A DNA stretch of 64,000 nt from Comamonas sp009360615 (GCF_035784015.1 NZ_JALKOW010000002.1), one strand, 5' to 3'; counted from the first letter of the stretch, positions 19,458-28,759 are shown. Notes: generated from the letters alone by a model not told the origin. Numbers and translations are program-made.

Positions 19458-21332
19458 TCAGGACAGCGGCCGAGTATCCACCAAGGGCAGGCTCAGCGTG
19501 AAGATGGCCCCGCCTTCCGGATGGTTGCCACCACTCAGGCTGCCACCTGCGGCATGGGCAATCTCCGCCGACAGCGGCAGGCCCAGACCCAATCCCTGCC
19601 CCTCGGGCTTGGTGGTGAAAAAGGGCTCGAACAGCCGCGCCTGAACCTGCTCGCTGAGGCCTGGGCCATGATCGCGTACCGTGATCTGCGCCCAGGCACC
19701 GGACCGGTTGCAGGCGATTTCCACGCACCGCGTGCTGCCGCCCTGCACGGCGTCCAGCGCATTGCTCAGCAGATTGACCAGGATCTGTTGCACACGATTG
19801 GCATCGCACCAGGCGCTGAGTGCGAGATCCGAGGGTTGTCGCACGATCATGACGCCACTCTGGGCAATGCGCGGCTCCAGCAGGGTCAGTGCCCCATCGA
19901 TCACCCTGGCCAGTTCGACCGATGCCGGCTGGCCCGCAGACTTGCGTGCAAAGTTGCGCAACTGTCCGGTAATTCCGCCCATGCGCTCGGTCAGCTCGAC
20001 CATGCGCTGCAGATTGCTTTGCACCATCTCCCCCTGACCGCGCTCCAGAAAGCGCAGGCTGTTGCCGGCCAGCGCCCGCAGGGCCGCCAGGGGCTGATTC
20101 AGCTCGTGGGCCACCTCCGTGGAGAGCTGACCGATGACGGCCAGCTTGCCTGCCTGCACCAGCTCATCCTGCGCCGCGCGCAGTGTGGTCTCGGCCTGCA
20201 TGCGTTCCACCACCTCCTGCTGAAGCGCACGATTGGCATTCTGAAGATCGGCCGTGCGTTGCTGCACCTTGTGCTCCAGCGCTTCGTTGGCCTGCTTCAG
20301 AGCCTGCTGGGCCGCCAATTGCTCGCGCACATGTCTGCGTCGCTGATAGAGCAACGCCGCGAACAAGAGCATCAGCGCGATCAACACCCCCGTAACCCAG
20401 GCGCGGCTTGCCGCCAGCTGCAAGGCCACAGTAAGCGGAGAAAGCACGGTGATCTGCCAGGGCGTGCCTGCCATCGGCCTCGACTGCGCCAGAAAGCGGC
20501 CGGCACTCGGGCCTGCCGCAGCGTCCTTGGGATCTGGAATGCTGACCTGCCGGATCCCTGTGACCCCGCTCGCACCCCTCCAGCTCAGCGACCTCAGGGT
20601 CAGCCGGTTGTACTTCTGTGAAGCTTCCAGCTCGGCGCGTCTTGCCTCATCCAGCGGCTGCAAGGTGGCAAAGCGCCAGGCGGGGACGTTGCTGAGGATG
20701 ACCACGGTGTTCTCGTCGCTGACCACGACCGGCGACTCTGCGCTGGCCCAGGACTGCTCGAGCTGCGCCAGCCCGACCTTGACCACCACCACGCCATGCA
20801 GCTCGCCCTGCCCCAAGGTCGTGGTCAGGTAATAGCCAGGCTCGCCGCGCGTAGTACCTACACCGAAGTATCGCCCACGCCCTTCTTTGAGCGCCTGCTG
20901 GACGTAGGGCCTGAAGCCGAGATTCTCACCCACAAAACTGTCGGGGCGGCGCCAGTTGCTGGCGGCCAGCACATGGCCTTCGTGATCCAGCATGTAGACG
21001 CTGAGCGTGCCTGCGCGCCGGCTCAGCTCCTCGAGATAGCGATTGGCGCGAACCTGCAGCGCTTCGTCGCCGGGCGATTTCAGCAGGGACAATATCTCGG
21101 GCTGCAGCGCCACCACATCGGGCAGAAAGGCGAATTTGTCGATCTCGCGCCGAAGGCTGGCGGCATAGAGATCGAGGCGGTTGTTGCCGGCAGCCGCCAC
21201 GGTTTCGAGACCTATCCGGACAAAACCCTGATAGCCCAGCCAGCCGCCCAGGCTGCTTGCGGCCAGCCACAGCAGGATCAGCAAAGCGGCGCGCAGGCGA
21301 GGGGGCAGGACAGCTAGCATGGTGCGGACCAT
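19458..21332 (-). CDS. dctB: C4-dicarboxylate sensor kinase DctB
   Basis: 624 residues from the ATG at 21332. An N-terminal membrane helix is followed by a periplasmic PDC-type sensor of about 260 residues (FRPYVQQALKEGRGRYFGVG, GEPGYYLTTTLG as in known DctB), a second membrane helix (VTGVLIALMLLFAALLY), a coiled-coil linker, the H-box AHELNQPLAALR and the ATPase domain (NRVQQILVNLLSNALDA, GPGLSE, GQGLGLGLPLS). It should autophosphorylate and pass phosphate to DctD. It lies 56 bp after dctA and 13 bp before dctD in one operon. Starts at 21320 or 21374 are also possible. Confidence 0.93.
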   Translation of the reverse strand: MVRTMLAVLPPRLRAALLILLWLAASSLGGWLGYQGFVRIGLETVAAAGNNRLDLYAASLRREIDKFAFLPDVVALQPEILSLLKSPGDEALQVRANRYLEELSRRAGTLSVYMLDHEGHVLAASNWRRPDSFVGENLGFRPYVQQALKEGRGRYFGVGTTRGEPGYYLTTTLGQGELHGVVVVKVGLAQLEQSWASAESPVVVSDENTVVILSNVPAWRFATLQPLDEARRAELEASQKYNRLTLRSLSWRGASGVTGIRQVSIPDPKDAAAGPSAGRFLAQSRPMAGTPWQITVLSPLTVALQLAASRAWVTGVLIALMLLFAALLYQRRRHVREQLAAQQALKQANEALEHKVQQRTADLQNANRALQQEVVERMQAETTLRAAQDELVQAGKLAVIGQLSTEVAHELNQPLAALRALAGNSLRFLERGQGEMVQSNLQRMVELTERMGGITGQLRNFARKSAGQPASVELARVIDGALTLLEPRIAQSGVMIVRQPSDLALSAWCDANRVQQILVNLLSNALDAVQGGSTRCVEIACNRSGAWAQITVRDHGPGLSEQVQARLFEPFFTTKPEGQGLGLGLPLSAEIAHAAGGSLSGGNHPEGGAIFTLSLPLVDTRPLS

Positions 21333-21388
21333 GTTAGCAGCGCCCAGCACCGCTGGAGGCAGGAGGCCGGGCAAGGGAGCGATCAGGT

Positions 21389-22678
21389 TCAGGCGCGAGC
21401 AGCCTCGGCCATCATCAAGGGCTGGGCTGCCGGGCCTGCAGAGGACTCCGGCGCCTCATCGCCTTCCCATTTGGCCACCACGGCCGTGGCAATGGCGTTG
21501 CCCAGCACATTGGTCAGAGTGCGCCCCATGTCGAGGAAGTGGTCGATGCCCAGGATCAGCAGGATGCCGGCTTCCGGCAAACCGAACATGGGCAGCACGG
21601 CGGCCACCACCACCAGCGAGGCGCGAGGCACGCCGGCAATGCCCTTGCTGGAGATCATCAGCACCATCAGCATGGTCAGCTGAGCCGTCAGCGACATCTC
21701 GATGCCATAGGCCTGAGAGATGAAGATCGCCAGGAAGGTGGTGTAGATCATGGAGCCATCGAGGTTGAACGAGTAACCCAGAGGCAGCACGAAACCGGTG
21801 ATGCGCGGCTTGATGCCGAATTTTTCAAGCTGCTCCATGAGCTTGGGCAGCGTCGATTCGCTGCTGGCCGTGAAAAATCCCACCAGCACCGGACCGCGAA
21901 TCAGCGACAGCAGACGGAAGATGTCCTTGCCCAGCACCAGATAGCCGGCGCCGATGAGCAGCACCCACAGCGCGGCAAGCGCAATATAGAAGCCCAGCAG
22001 GAATTTGCCGAACACCATCAGCATGCCCAGTCCGTGGGTGGCGATGGTGCCGGCCACGGAGCCGAACACGCCCACGGGCGCGAAGCGCATCACGTATTCG
22101 GTCACGCGCAGCATGACATGCGAGGTCTCTTCCATCAGATCGACCAGCATGTGCTTTTTCTGATGGTTCAGGTAGCCCAGTGCAATGCCGAAGAACAGCG
22201 CAAACACCAGGATCTGCAGCACCTCATTGGTGGCCATGGCCTCGAAGATGTTCTTGGGGAAGACATGGGTGATGAAATCCTTGAAATTCAACGCGCCGGT
22301 CTTCAGACCCAGGCTCTCGGCATTCGTGGGCAACTCCACGGTCAGGCCGTGACCCGGCTGCAGCACATTGGCAAAAACCAGGCCCAGAAACAGCGAGCAG
22401 AACGACGCCGCGACAAACCAGCCCAGCGCACGGCCCCCCACGCGCCCCACGGAGCCTGCATCGCCCATGTTGGCCAGGCCTGCCACCAGCGTGGCAAACA
22501 CCAGGGGCGCAATGATCATCTTGATCATGCGCAGGAATATGTCGGTGAGGATGCCGAAATAGCCGGCAATGTCTTTGGCAGTCTCCGGTGTCGCGGCGTT
22601 GGCGTGGACGAGGTAGCCCACGACCACACCCAGAACCATGGCCAGCAGAACCATGATGGTCAGGCGATTGGATTTCAT
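21389..22678 (-). CDS. dctA: C4-dicarboxylate:cation symporter DctA
   Basis: 429 residues, a DAACS-family symporter with multiple membrane helices. Recognisable segments: MIKMIIAPLVFATLVAG, TASSESTLPKLMEQLEKFG (the serine-rich re-entrant loop), GYSFNLDGSMIYTTFLAIFI, GIAGVPRASLVV and GIDHFLDMGRTLTNVLGN, all as in DctA. It imports succinate, fumarate and malate under aerobic conditions. It is first in the dctA-dctB-dctD operon. Upstream is a sigma-54 promoter and a pair of palindromes in enhancer position. Confidence 0.94.
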   Translation of the reverse strand: MKSNRLTIMVLLAMVLGVVVGYLVHANAATPETAKDIAGYFGILTDIFLRMIKMIIAPLVFATLVAGLANMGDAGSVGRVGGRALGWFVAASFCSLFLGLVFANVLQPGHGLTVELPTNAESLGLKTGALNFKDFITHVFPKNIFEAMATNEVLQILVFALFFGIALGYLNHQKKHMLVDLMEETSHVMLRVTEYVMRFAPVGVFGSVAGTIATHGLGMLMVFGKFLLGFYIALAALWVLLIGAGYLVLGKDIFRLLSLIRGPVLVGFFTASSESTLPKLMEQLEKFGIKPRITGFVLPLGYSFNLDGSMIYTTFLAIFISQAYGIEMSLTAQLTMLMVLMISSKGIAGVPRASLVVVAAVLPMFGLPEAGILLILGIDHFLDMGRTLTNVLGNAIATAVVAKWEGDEAPESSAGPAAQPLMMAEAARA

Positions 22679-22855
22679 TTTTTGGAATCTTGGTATGCGT
22701 TGTTTGAGCCGCTGCCGGAATCCGGGCCGTGCTGGCCACAGGTTCTGGCAGTGACAACAAACCGAGACGGCCTGTCGACGAAAACGAGGTTTCGTCGGCC
22801 AGGTCCAGCCCCAGTCTCACTTGGTCAGCTGCGGTGAAGCAGCGTGTCGTCCTTT

Positions 22856-22872
22856 AAGCACATACCGTGCCA
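22856..22872 (-). promoter_or_regulatory. Sigma-54 promoter of dctA
   Basis: On the minus strand the sequence is TGGCACGGTATGTGCTT: the -24 element TGGCACG is exact, and the invariant GG and GC are exactly 10 nt apart. The -12 element is GTGCT against the consensus TTGCW. Transcription would start near 22846, giving a leader of about 168 nt. A DctD gene lies in the same operon, which strengthens the call. Confidence 0.75.
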
Positions 22873-22937
22873 GCCAGTCCATCCATGCCAAGTCTTTGAT
22901 TTTTGGATATTCCGGATACTTTTCTGCATAACCTGCA

Positions 22938-22980
22938 TCGGATTTCCGAACATCTCTGGAGAAGGTATACGGAATTCCGA
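22938..22980. promoter_or_regulatory. Candidate DctD enhancer sites upstream of dctA
   Basis: Two palindromes, TCGGATTTCCGA (22938-22949) and ACGGAATTCCGA (22969-22980), share CGGA-NN-TCCG and are 31 bp apart, about three helical turns. They lie roughly 90-135 bp upstream of the predicted dctA start site, the usual distance for sigma-54 activator sites. A weaker relative, GGATATTCC, is at 22905-22913. Confidence 0.55.
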
Positions 22981-22987
22981 ACAAAAC

Positions 22988-23410
22988 TCAGGCCGTCACT
23001 GCGGCACGAACCCAGTCCGGCAGCGCTGCAGCTTTCTGCCGCGGGAAATCCACCCAGATCACCGTGCCTCCACCGGCGGCGCAAATCACTCCTGGCTGCG
23101 CCACACGCTCCATGGTGGCCCAGGTCTCGAAGGTGGTTCGAGCAGGGTCGCTGACAAACATCCTGAGCAGTACTTCATCAGGATAGGCAAGCTGCTGATA
23201 GAAATTGCAGAACGCGTTGACGATGACCGGACCCTGTCCGGCGGGATCCGGATTCAGCCCCATGCCGCGCATCCAGTCGATGCGGGCAGTTTCCAGGTAT
23301 CGGAAATACTGTGCATTGTTGACATGGCCCATGGCGTCCATATCACCCCAGCGCACGGAAAAACGCATTTCGTGGACCTGCTTCTTTTGCTCTGGCAACT
23401 CGATTCTCAT
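22988..23410 (-). CDS. Hotdog-fold acyl-CoA thioesterase (YbgC/4-hydroxybenzoyl-CoA type)
   Basis: 140 residues with the hotdog thioesterase signature VRWGDMDAMGHVNNAQYFRYLE, which contains the catalytic Asp in the DMDAMGHVNN context. Relatives hydrolyse short-chain or aromatic acyl-CoA esters in the cytoplasm. It is in the same direction as dctA but separated by the enhancer/promoter region, so it is a separate unit. It is divergent from the ETF-ubiquinone oxidoreductase gene, which points to acyl-CoA metabolism as the shared theme (inference). Confidence 0.85.
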   Translation of the reverse strand: MRIELPEQKKQVHEMRFSVRWGDMDAMGHVNNAQYFRYLETARIDWMRGMGLNPDPAGQGPVIVNAFCNFYQQLAYPDEVLLRMFVSDPARTTFETWATMERVAQPGVICAAGGGTVIWVDFPRQKAAALPDWVRAAVTA

Positions 23411-23671
23411 GCCGTGGTGTCTCCTGATTGAAAGCGGTGGGCAATGGCCTCCTCATCCCCTTGTTCTAGTTTCTTTGAGGGATGGCGTGCCCTGGGGCGA
23501 GCACTAGCCTATGGACTTTGCCGCAACACCGTCTGCTACGCTGTCGCCAAATCTGCACGGTCGTGCCGGACTGTCAGCATAGAATCGCCCGCATCGTGGT
23601 TTTTTGCAGACGCACCTGCCAAGGCCGCGGATGCCGGTTTTTCCAATCCAATATCAAGCGAGACTTTCCCG

Positions 23672-25375
23672 ATGACAAACGAAGAGATCCTGGCCCAGTA
23701 CGGCCCGCGAGAGGCCATGGAATATGACGTGGTCGTGGTGGGTGGAGGCCCCGGTGGTCTGGCCACTGCCATTCGCCTCAAGCAGCTGGCGGCCGAAAAA
23801 GGTCAGGATGTTTCCGTCGTCGTTCTGGAGAAAGGCTCTGAGCCCGGCGCGCACACCCTCTCCGGTGCCATCATGGATCCCCGCGCGCTGACCGAGCTGA
23901 TCCCCGACTGGAAGGAAAAAGGCGCACCGCTGAACCAGCCGGTGACCGAAGACGCCATGGTCTTTCTCGGCGAGAAAAGCTCGCTGCGCACGCCCAACTG
24001 GCTGCTGCCCAAGTGCTTCCACAACGAAGGCAACTACATCGTTCGCCTGGGCTTTGTCACCAAGTGGCTGGCGGAGCAGGCCGAATCCCTGGGCGTGGAA
24101 ATCTTCCCCGGCTTCACGGCCGCCGAAGTGCTCTACAACGAAGACGGCTCCGTCAAGGGCGTGGCCACCGGCAACATGGGCATCAGCAAGGAAGGCGAGC
24201 CTACGGGCGACTTCCAGCTGGGCATGGAACTGCACGGCAAGTACACCATCTTTGCAGAAGGCGCTCGCGGCCACCTGGGCAAGCAGGTCATCGCCAGGTA
24301 CTCGCTGGATGCCAACCGCGATCCTCAGACCTACGGCATCGGCGTCAAGGAACTCTGGGAGATCGACCCCCAGCGTCACAAACCCGGCATGGTGCTGCAC
24401 ACCGCCGGCTGGCCCATGAAGAGCGACACCTACGGGGGTGCCTTCCTCTATCACCTCGAGGACAATCTGGTCACCCTGGGTTTCATCACCGGCCTGGACT
24501 ACTCCAATCCGTATCTGTCGCCTTTCGAGGAGATGCAGCGCTGGAAGACCCATCCCAACATCCGCTACTACCTGGAAGGCGACGAAGCCAAGGGCATCAA
24601 GCCCGGCAAGCGCATCAGCTATGGTGCCCGGGCCATCACGGCCGGCGGCATCTCCAGCCTGCCCCGCTTTGTCTTTCCCGGCGGCGCGCTGGTGGGATGC
24701 GAGGCCGGCTTCCTCAATGTCAGCCGCATCAAGGGCAGCCATGCCGCGATCAAGACCGGCATGCTGGCTGCGGAGGCCGCCTATGCCGCCATCGTGGCGG
24801 GTCGCCAGGGCGACGAGCTGACGGCCTACACCTATGCATTCGAAAACAGCTGGCTCTACGAAGAGCTGTGGAAGGCGCGCAACTTCAAGGCCTGGTTCAA
24901 GAAGGGTCTGACCACCGCCACCGTGATGAACGGGCTTGAGCAGTTTGTGCTGCGTGGCAACATTCCCTGGACGCTGCATCGCAACAAGCCCGACCACGCC
25001 TATCTGAAGCCCGCTGCCGAGTGCACCCCCATCGAGTACCCCAAGCCCGACGGCAAGCTGACCTTCGACCGGCTGTCCAGTGTCTTCATCAGCAACACCA
25101 ATCACGCGGAGAACCAGCCGGCTCACCTGACGCTCAAGGACGCCAGCGTTCCTGTCGCCGTGAACCTGACCAAGTTCGCCGGTCCTGAACAGCGCTACTG
25201 TCCTGCAGGCGTCTACGAATTCGTGGAGGACGAGGCCGATGCCGGCAAACAGCGTCTGCAGATCAATGCGCAGAACTGCGTGCACTGCAAGACCTGCGAC
25301 ATCAAGGACCCGACGCAGAATATCGTCTGGGTCACGCCGGAAGGCGGAGGCGGCCCCAACTATTCAGGCATGTAA
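23672..25375 (+). CDS. etfQO: Electron transfer flavoprotein-ubiquinone oxidoreductase
   Basis: 567 residues from the ATG at 23672. FAD-binding motif VVVVGGGPGGLATAIRLKQL near residue 20; conserved GAHTLSGAIMDPRALTEL; ubiquinone and membrane-surface region in the middle (AGGISSLPRFVFPGGALVG). A single 4Fe-4S cluster is indicated by C510 (RYCPAGVYE) and C536, C539 and C542 (CVHCKTCDIKDPTQNI). The enzyme passes electrons from acyl-CoA dehydrogenases through ETF to the quinone pool at the inner membrane. The frame is open upstream to 23444, but that part is not family-like. Confidence 0.95.
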   Translation: MTNEEILAQYGPREAMEYDVVVVGGGPGGLATAIRLKQLAAEKGQDVSVVVLEKGSEPGAHTLSGAIMDPRALTELIPDWKEKGAPLNQPVTEDAMVFLGEKSSLRTPNWLLPKCFHNEGNYIVRLGFVTKWLAEQAESLGVEIFPGFTAAEVLYNEDGSVKGVATGNMGISKEGEPTGDFQLGMELHGKYTIFAEGARGHLGKQVIARYSLDANRDPQTYGIGVKELWEIDPQRHKPGMVLHTAGWPMKSDTYGGAFLYHLEDNLVTLGFITGLDYSNPYLSPFEEMQRWKTHPNIRYYLEGDEAKGIKPGKRISYGARAITAGGISSLPRFVFPGGALVGCEAGFLNVSRIKGSHAAIKTGMLAAEAAYAAIVAGRQGDELTAYTYAFENSWLYEELWKARNFKAWFKKGLTTATVMNGLEQFVLRGNIPWTLHRNKPDHAYLKPAAECTPIEYPKPDGKLTFDRLSSVFISNTNHAENQPAHLTLKDASVPVAVNLTKFAGPEQRYCPAGVYEFVEDEADAGKQRLQINAQNCVHCKTCDIKDPTQNIVWVTPEGGGGPNYSGM

Positions 25376-25424
25376 GCCTGCGCGATACGGTGGCGGCTGC
25401 CGCCGCCGGACGCGGCACCTCAAG

Positions 25425-25457
25425 GCCTGCGCCAGCCCCGGCTGCGCAGGCTTTTTT
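25425..25457 (+). terminator. Intrinsic terminator of the ETF-QO gene
   Basis: Stem GCCTGCGC/GCGCAGGC with an 11-nt loop, followed directly by six T residues. Confidence 0.8.
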
Positions 25458-25911
25458 CATGGGCTGAATGTTTTTAGCAACGCTGCGCGCCAAATGCCCA
25501 CAAATTTGCAGCATCCTGACAATTCTCGGACCCGGGCCATGGCCGCGAATCGCCCGCTGGAGATTGTTCTGCGTCCAGGAAAGCGCAGCGATCAAAAAAC
25601 AGGCAGGCGCCTCAATATCCTTGACCCGGGCAAATCAAACGCAGGAAAAATGCGGGGAAAAGCAAAAATCCCGGCCTGCTCAACGCAATATTGCGCGCCA
25701 TACAGCAGCATCTGCACATCCTAACGCCCGCTTGATGGTGCTTTGCGCAGCTTTCATGCCATTTTTTCGCAATCATCGTATAGGGATAAACAAGGTTATC
25801 TCATTTGCGAAGACAGCCAGATCGGTGCAGTAGACTTTGCCGCGAGGCGAAGCGCATCGAGCACTGCCGTCTTAATTCACCTGCAACACACAACAAACGC
25901 TGGAGATACAC
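25458..25911. other. Long leader region of the ABC importer operon, no gene seen
   Basis: No convincing coding frame occurs in these 454 bp. The last 150 bp are relatively AT-rich and should contain the promoter of the ABC operon. I looked for a known riboswitch core and did not recognise one. A GGAGA ribosome site precedes the ATG at 25912. Confidence 0.5.
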
Positions 25912-26880
25912 ATGAAGCAGCTGTCCTTGGCCCGCATGGGCGCACTGGCCCTGGCGATTTCCGCCATGTCGGGTGCCTATGCCGCCGACACCAAGTCCGT
26001 GGCCGTGACCGCCATTGTTGAACACCCCGCACTGGATGCGGTGCGCGACGGCGTCAAGGACGCTCTGAAGGCTGCCGGCTACGAAGAGGGCAAGACCCTG
26101 AAGTGGCAGTACCAGAGCGCTCAGGGCAACACCGGCACAGCCGCGCAGATCGCCCGCAAGTTTGTGGGTGACAAGCCCGATGCCATCGTTGCCATTGCCA
26201 CGCCTTCCGCCCAGGCCGTGATCGCATCGACCAAGACCGTGCCCGTGGTGTTCTCTGCCGTCACCGACCCTGTGGCCGCCAAGCTGGTCTCCAGCTGGGA
26301 ACCATCCAAGAACAATGTGACCGGCGTGTCCGATCTGCTGGCACTGGACAAGCAGATGGATCTGGTCAAGCAGGTCGTGCCCAATGCCAAGCGCATCGGC
26401 ATGGTCTACAACCCCGGTGAAGCGAACTCCGCCGTGGTCGTCAAGGAATTGCAGGCGCTGCTGCCCAAGATGGGCTGGACCCTGGTGACCGCTGCGGCCC
26501 CCCGTTCTGTGGATGTGTCCAGCGCCGCACGCTCGCTGGTGGGCAAGGTCGATGTGATCTACACCAACACCGACAACAACGTGGTGTCCGCCTACGAATC
26601 GCTGGTCAAGGTGGGCCAGGACGCCAAGATTCCTCTGGTCGCCTCTGACACCGACTCCGTCAAGCGCGGCGCCGTGGCCGCCTACGGCATCAACTACCGC
26701 GATCTGGGCGAGCAGACCGGCCGCATGGTGGCGCGCATCCTCAAGGGCGAAAAGCCCGGCGACATCAAGCCCGAGGTCTCCACCAAGATGGAGCTGTTCG
26801 TGAATCCCGGCGCCGCAGAGAAGCAAGGCGTGAAGCTGTCCGATGCGCTGATCAAGTCCGCCGCTAACGTGGTGAAGTAA
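25912..26880 (+). CDS. ABC transporter periplasmic substrate-binding protein (TrpX-like family)
   Basis: 322 residues with a signal peptide (MKQLSLARMGALALAISAM to AYAAD) and an ABC_sub_bind-type fold: VTAIVEHPALDAVRDGVKDAL, then FVGDKPDAIVAIATPSAQAV, KRIGMVYNPGEANS, and DTDSVKRGAVAAYGINYRDLG. Family members pair with a permease and ATPase that follow here. Characterised relatives include tryptophan-specific TrpX, but the family's substrates are diverse, so the ligand is open. The high internal similarity to sugar-type binding proteins is a fold effect. An attenuator-like structure separates it from the permease gene. Confidence 0.85.
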   Translation: MKQLSLARMGALALAISAMSGAYAADTKSVAVTAIVEHPALDAVRDGVKDALKAAGYEEGKTLKWQYQSAQGNTGTAAQIARKFVGDKPDAIVAIATPSAQAVIASTKTVPVVFSAVTDPVAAKLVSSWEPSKNNVTGVSDLLALDKQMDLVKQVVPNAKRIGMVYNPGEANSAVVVKELQALLPKMGWTLVTAAAPRSVDVSSAARSLVGKVDVIYTNTDNNVVSAYESLVKVGQDAKIPLVASDTDSVKRGAVAAYGINYRDLGEQTGRMVARILKGEKPGDIKPEVSTKMELFVNPGAAEKQGVKLSDALIKSAANVVK

Positions 26881-26889
26881 TCCACCCCC

Positions 26890-26964
26890 TGTCGCCGGCA
26901 CCGCCATCCGGTCGTGCCAGCGCAGCGGCAGGTGCCGTGGCGACATGGCCCTGCCGATTTTTTT
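26890..26964 (+). promoter_or_regulatory. Intercistronic terminator with an overlapping alternative hairpin
   Basis: Stem CGGCAGG (26926-26932)/CCTGCCG (26950-26956) followed by seven T residues (26958-26964) is an intrinsic terminator between the binding-protein and permease genes. An upstream stem, TGTCGCC+GGCACC (26890-26902) with GGTGCC+GGCGACA (26931-26945), uses part of the same sequence, so the two cannot form together. It could lower permease expression relative to the binding protein, or act as a true attenuator. Confidence 0.6.
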
Positions 26965-26993
26965 AGACGTTTGCCGCGCCTGTCGCTCTCTCT

Positions 26994-27878
26994 ATGTCTC
27001 TATTTTCCATCCTCGGTGCCATTGAAATTGGCCTGATCTTCAGCCTGGTGGCGCTGGGCGTCTTCATCTCCTTTCGCTTGCTGCGTTTCCCCGACCTGAC
27101 GGTCGACGGCAGCTTTCCCCTCGGTGGTGCGGTCTGCGCCATCCTGATTTCCACCGGTACCAACCCCTGGCTGGCCACGCTGGCCGGCACGGCTGCAGGT
27201 GCCGTGGCCGGCTTCATCACGGGCTGGCTCAACGTCAAGCTCAAGATCATGGATCTGCTGGCCTCCATCCTGATGATGATCGGCCTGTACTCGGTGAATC
27301 TGCGCATCATGGGCGGCCCCAACGTGCCGCTGATCAACGAGCCCACGCTGTTCACCATGCTGCAGCCGGCGAACATCGACGACTATGTGATGCGACCGCT
27401 CATCATGCTCGGCTTCGTCATCGTGGCCAAGCTGGCGCTGGACTGGTTCTTTGCCACCGAGCGCGGCCTGGCCATCCGCTCCACGGGCTCCAACGCCCGC
27501 ATGGCACGCGCCCAGGGCGTGAACACCGGCGCCATGATCCTGCTGGGCATGGCGATTTCCAATGGCCTGGTCGGTCTGGCGGGCGCACTTTTCGTGCAGA
27601 CGCAGGGCGGCTCCGACATCTCCATGGGCATCGGCACCATCGTCATCGGTCTGGCGGCCGTGATCGTGGGCGAGACCATCCTGCCTTCGCGCAAGATCAT
27701 CTGGGCCACGCTGGCCGTGGTACTGGGTGCCGTGGTCTACCGCTTCTTCATCGCAGCGGCCCTCAACATCGATGCCATCGGCCTGAAGGCCCAGGACTTG
27801 AACCTGGTGACAGCAGTGCTGGTGACGATCGCACTGGTGATTCCGCAGATCAAGAAGAAGCTGAGCAAGCGCACCTAA
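26994..27878 (+). CDS. ABC transporter permease
   Basis: 294 residues, about eight hydrophobic helices, of the branched-chain amino acid/sugar-type permease superfamily (FRLLRFPDLTVDGSFPLGGAV, GLAIRSTGSNARMARAQGVN, GLAAVIVGETILPSRKI). The RSTGSN-ARAQGV segment is the expected cytoplasmic coupling region for the ATPase. It follows the binding-protein gene by 113 bp and precedes the ATPase gene by 23 bp. Confidence 0.88.
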   Translation: MSLFSILGAIEIGLIFSLVALGVFISFRLLRFPDLTVDGSFPLGGAVCAILISTGTNPWLATLAGTAAGAVAGFITGWLNVKLKIMDLLASILMMIGLYSVNLRIMGGPNVPLINEPTLFTMLQPANIDDYVMRPLIMLGFVIVAKLALDWFFATERGLAIRSTGSNARMARAQGVNTGAMILLGMAISNGLVGLAGALFVQTQGGSDISMGIGTIVIGLAAVIVGETILPSRKIIWATLAVVLGAVVYRFFIAAALNIDAIGLKAQDLNLVTAVLVTIALVIPQIKKKLSKRT

Positions 27879-27901
27879 GAAGAAGGACGGCGGAGAACAT
27901 C

Positions 27902-28696
27902 ATGCTGAACGCACAAAACCTCGAACTCACCTTCAACCCCGGCACGCCGATCGAAACCCGCGCGCTGCGCGGCCTGTCGCTGTCGATTCCCGACGGTCAG
28001 TTTGTGACCGTCATCGGCTCCAACGGCGCAGGCAAGTCCACGTTTCTGAACTGCGTCTCCGGCGACCAGAGCGTGGACAAGGGCAAGATCGAAATTGCCG
28101 GCATCGACATGACGCGCATGCCGGTCTGGTCCCGCTCCAAGCAGGTGGCCCGCGTGTTCCAGGACCCGATGGCCGGCACCTGCGAGGACCTGTCCATCGA
28201 AGAGAACATGGCACTGGCACATGAGCGCGGCAACCTCCGGGGTTTGTCCAAGGCCGTGAAGGCCAGCAATCGCGAGCTCTACCGCGATCGCCTGGCGACC
28301 CTGGGTCTGGGCCTGGAAAACCGCCTGACCGACCGCATCGGCCTGCTTTCTGGCGGACAGCGCCAGGCCGTGAGTCTGCTGATGGCTGCGCTGCAGCCGT
28401 CGCGCATTCTGCTGCTGGACGAGCACACTGCCGCTCTGGACCCGCGCACCGCCGACTTCGTGCTGCAGCTGACAGCGCGCATCGTGCAGGAAGCCAATCT
28501 GACCACCATGATGGTCACGCACAGCATGCGCCAGGCGCTGGATGTGGGCACACGTACCGTCATGCTGCACCAGGGCAATGTGGTGCTCGACGTCAGCGGC
28601 GAAGAGCGCTCCAGGATGGATGTGCCCGACCTGCTGCAGATGTTCGAGAAGGTGCGCGGCGAAAAGCTGGCCGACGATGCCTTGCTGCTGAGCTAG
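27902..28696 (+). CDS. ABC transporter ATP-binding protein
   Basis: 264 residues with Walker A GSNGAGKST (about residue 40), Q-loop VFQDPMAGTCEDLS, signature LLSGGQRQAVSLLMA, Walker B ILLLDEHTAALD and H-loop VTHSM. It powers the importer formed with the preceding permease and binding protein. The gene is followed by a strong terminator at 28717. Confidence 0.92.
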   Translation: MLNAQNLELTFNPGTPIETRALRGLSLSIPDGQFVTVIGSNGAGKSTFLNCVSGDQSVDKGKIEIAGIDMTRMPVWSRSKQVARVFQDPMAGTCEDLSIEENMALAHERGNLRGLSKAVKASNRELYRDRLATLGLGLENRLTDRIGLLSGGQRQAVSLLMAALQPSRILLLDEHTAALDPRTADFVLQLTARIVQEANLTTMMVTHSMRQALDVGTRTVMLHQGNVVLDVSGEERSRMDVPDLLQMFEKVRGEKLADDALLLS

Positions 28697-28716
28697 GCCC
28701 GAACGCCATCAGGACA

Positions 28717-28759
28717 ATAGCTGCCAACGCTTTATCCATAAGCGTTGGCAGCTATTTTT
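28717..28759 (+). terminator. Terminator built from a comamonad palindromic repeat
   Basis: A perfect 16-bp inverted repeat (ATAGCTGCCAACGCTT and its complement) with a 7-nt loop, followed by TTTTT. It ends the ABC operon and sits between it and the convergent MFS gene. The core GATAGCTGC-type sequence recurs at other intergenic sites in this window. Confidence 0.85.

Noticed and set aside
25458..25911. Riboswitch in the long leader of the ABC operon
   Set aside because: I could not recognise a known aptamer core; AT-rich content alone is not evidence.
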